From Mycobacterium angelicum (lineage in GTDB: Bacteria > Actinomycetota > Actinomycetes > Mycobacteriales > Mycobacteriaceae), in the NCBI RefSeq assembly GCF_002086155.1, contig NZ_MVHE01000009.1, positions 82,470 to 146,469 of the forward strand: 64,000 nt of DNA, read 5' to 3'. The translations under genes and the position numbers were made by a program. The notes under the pieces are model-generated. The model worked only from the letters and a program-made list of their open reading frames with translations. It had not been told where the DNA came from and made no database searches. This document shows, piece after piece, positions 62,499-64,000 of this stretch (position 1 is its first letter; every line of letters starts with the position of its first letter).

Positions 62499-63869
62499 GT
62501 GAGTTCAAGCGGGATTGCCGACGTGCAGGCGGCCTATGATGCGTTGGATTCCGCGTTCGATGCTGTTCTCGCGCTCGATCTCGAGAGGCTGAACACGCAG
62601 GAGTTGTTGGCGCACTTGGAGCGAATCGAGCGGGTGCGGCGGCGCTTACCCGCAGCAGAGCATGGTGCGATCAATCTGCTGGCCCGCCAAGCTACCGCTG
62701 AGGAGTTGTGCGGCAAGCTTTCTCATGCCGTAGCCGAGTGGACATTGACCAGTCGCGCCGAGGCTGGCCGGCGGATCCGCGAAGCTGCCGATCTCGGCGA
62801 TCGACGGGCGCTCACCGGTGAACCCCTGGCGCCGATACTGAGCGCCACCGCCGCGGCCCAGCGCGACGGAAAACTGGGGGACGGCCAGGTTGCGGTGATC
62901 CGCCGGTTCTTCCAGAAGTTGCCAGTCGCGGTCGATCATGCGACGCGCGAGAGCGCCGAAGCGCGTTTGGCCAAGGCGGGAACGCAGTTTCGGCCCGAAC
63001 AGTTGGCCGAGCTCGCCGCTCGCCTCATGAATTGCGTCAATCCTGACGGCAATTGCAGCGACGAGGATCGGGCTCGGCGGCGCGGACTGACGTTAGGAAA
63101 GCAACAGTGCGACGGCATGTCGGAGTTGCGCGCACTGATCACACCTGAGCTGCGCGCCACCATAGAAGCCGTATTGGCCAAGCTGGCCGCACCGGGCATG
63201 TGCAATCCCAACGATGACACCGCGTGCGTCGACGGTGCGCCGAGCCAAGAGGCCATCGAAGGCGATACGCGCAGCCAACCTCAGCGCAATCACGACGGTC
63301 TTAACGCCGGGTTGCGTGCGCTGCTGGCATCGGGAGAATTAGGAAAGCACAACGGGTTACCGGCTTCCATCATCGTGACCACCACCCTGCAGGAGCTGGA
63401 AACCGCAGCCGGTAGCGGACTCACCGGAGGCGGCACCCTGCTACCGATGTCGGATGTGATTCGGATCGGCCGGCATTCGCATCACTATCTAGCCATTTTC
63501 GACAAGGGCAAGCCGTTGGCGCTGTATCACACGAAGCGACTGGCCTCGCCAGGCCAGCGGATCGTCTTGTACGCCAGCGACCGTGGCTGCTCCGCGCCCG
63601 GATGCGGCGTCGGGGGCTACTACTGCGAAGTCCATCACGTCACCGACTACGCAAAGTGTCGCGCCACCGATATCGACGGCCTTACTTTCGCCTGCGGCTC
63701 CCACCACCGAATGCTTCGACCGGGCGGCTGGGCTACTCGAAAGCGAGAAAATGGTGACACCGAATGGATACCGCCCCCGCAACTTGAGCGCGGGCAGGCG
63801 CGCGTCAATACCTTTCACCACCCCGAGAAGCTCTTGTGTGACGGGGATGGCGACGACGAAGTCCACTGA
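62499..63869 (+). CDS. REP13E12-family protein: DUF222 + HNH nuclease domain
   Basis: 456 residues. The N-terminal DUF222 region ([56 protein letters not shown]) is followed by a C-terminal HNH domain: [24 protein letters not shown] with zinc Cys pairs and [13 protein letters not shown]. This is the 13E12 repeat family, present in many copies in mycobacterial genomes and in M. tuberculosis used as integration sites by phiRv prophages. The role of the nuclease is unknown. Full length, no frameshift seen. GTG start, likely leaderless. Confidence 0.93.
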   Translation: MSSSGIADVQAAYDALDSAFDAVLALDLERLNTQELLAHLERIERVRRRLPAAEHGAINLLARQATAEELCGKLSHAVAEWTLTSRAEAGRRIREAADLGDRRALTGEPLAPILSATAAAQRDGKLGDGQVAVIRRFFQKLPVAVDHATRESAEARLAKAGTQFRPEQLAELAARLMNCVNPDGNCSDEDRARRRGLTLGKQQCDGMSELRALITPELRATIEAVLAKLAAPGMCNPNDDTACVDGAPSQEAIEGDTRSQPQRNHDGLNAGLRALLASGELGKHNGLPASIIVTTTLQELETAAGSGLTGGGTLLPMSDVIRIGRHSHHYLAIFDKGKPLALYHTKRLASPGQRIVLYASDRGCSAPGCGVGGYYCEVHHVTDYAKCRATDIDGLTFACGSHHRMLRPGGWATRKRENGDTEWIPPPQLERGQARVNTFHHPEKLLCDGDGDDEVH

Positions 63870-63918
63870 TGCCAAAGTTAAAGAAGTTATTCCGAACCTT
63901 GTTGCGGTGCGAATTGAT

Positions 63919-64000
63919 TCAGTCCGATTTGCGCAGGTAGCTACGGGTCAAGTCCAGGGGCGTGGTGTACGACGTCGTCGCGTGATTCCTCGATGTCGTG
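63919..64000 (-). CDS. Possible 3' end of a gene leaving the window
   Basis: A minus-strand frame open to the right edge gives ATTSYTTPLDLTRSYLRKSD and a stop. It reads like a protein C-terminus, and convergent arrangement with the HNH gene is plausible, but 26 codons are too few to identify anything. Confidence 0.25.
   Translation of the reverse strand, partial: TTSRNHATTSYTTPLDLTRSYLRKSD

Overview
The window is mycobacterial. It has high GC, PE and PPE proteins, a PGRS-type remnant, a REP13E12-family HNH gene, several mycobacterial lipoproteins and Ser/Thr kinases, DUF732 and UsfY-like proteins, and many promoters whose -10 element lies 6-8 nt before the start codon (leaderless transcripts). 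The PE/PPE complement points to a slow-growing non-tuberculous Mycobacterium. From memory, the order htpG / aldo-keto reductase / PatB-type aminotransferase / exported nucleosidase / sseB matches M. tuberculosis Rv2299c-Rv2291 in reverse orientation. Here that backbone is spread over about 36 kb, so much of 27-47 kb looks like accessory DNA relative to M. tuberculosis.

Layout. 0-10.5 kb: a truncated cyclase/AAA regulator, an MGT-type glycosyltransferase, a PPE-SVP protein, an exported L,D-transpeptidase, a Pro/Ala-rich exported protein, a junction of two gene remnants (an NHL propeller and a PGRS tail), and a large PE protein carrying two CBM2 modules and a GH12 cellulase domain joined by long (Thr-Gly)n linkers. 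10.5-17.3 kb: a MerR regulator with a VIT/VWA/DUF4349 membrane protein, a PknH-sensor-like lipoprotein, a Gly-Pro repeat exported peptide and two methyltransferases. 17.4-23.4 kb: a three-gene exported/lipoprotein operon divergent from a receptor kinase plus EmbR-like (BTAD-FHA) pair, facing a second receptor kinase. 23.6-30.5 kb: a deazaflavin-dependent nitroreductase, htpG, an aldo-keto reductase, and a stress cluster (STAS protein, UsfY-like protein, hemerythrin) with two back-to-back SigF-type promoters, then PAS-ANTAR and SDR genes. 30.6-38.5 kb: a lipoprotein, a second cyclase/AAA regulator, and an operon of a glutamate-racemase-like protein with a three-domain fusion (cysteine-dioxygenase-like, caspase-like, methyltransferase). 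38.7-47.5 kb: small metabolic genes, cysQ, and a BKACE/MFS/aminotransferase operon. 47.6-60.7 kb: PatB-type aminotransferase, a decayed reductase, SDR, LLM oxidoreductase and P450, the efeUOB iron system behind an IdeR-like box, exported proteins and sseB. 60.7-64 kb: small secreted proteins and a REP13E12-family HNH protein flanked by a 22-nt direct repeat.

The two observations I rate highest may be linked. The CDO/caspase-like/methyltransferase fusion has, upstream, three copies of TTGCGTG spaced exactly 11 bp apart, the layout expected for a SARP/BTAD regulator. The same heptamer recurs at 10-11 bp steps in front of the kinase/EmbR-like operon, which encodes such a regulator with a phosphothreonine-reading FHA domain. 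A kinase to EmbR-like to fusion-operon circuit is a testable inference and is not shown by the sequence alone.
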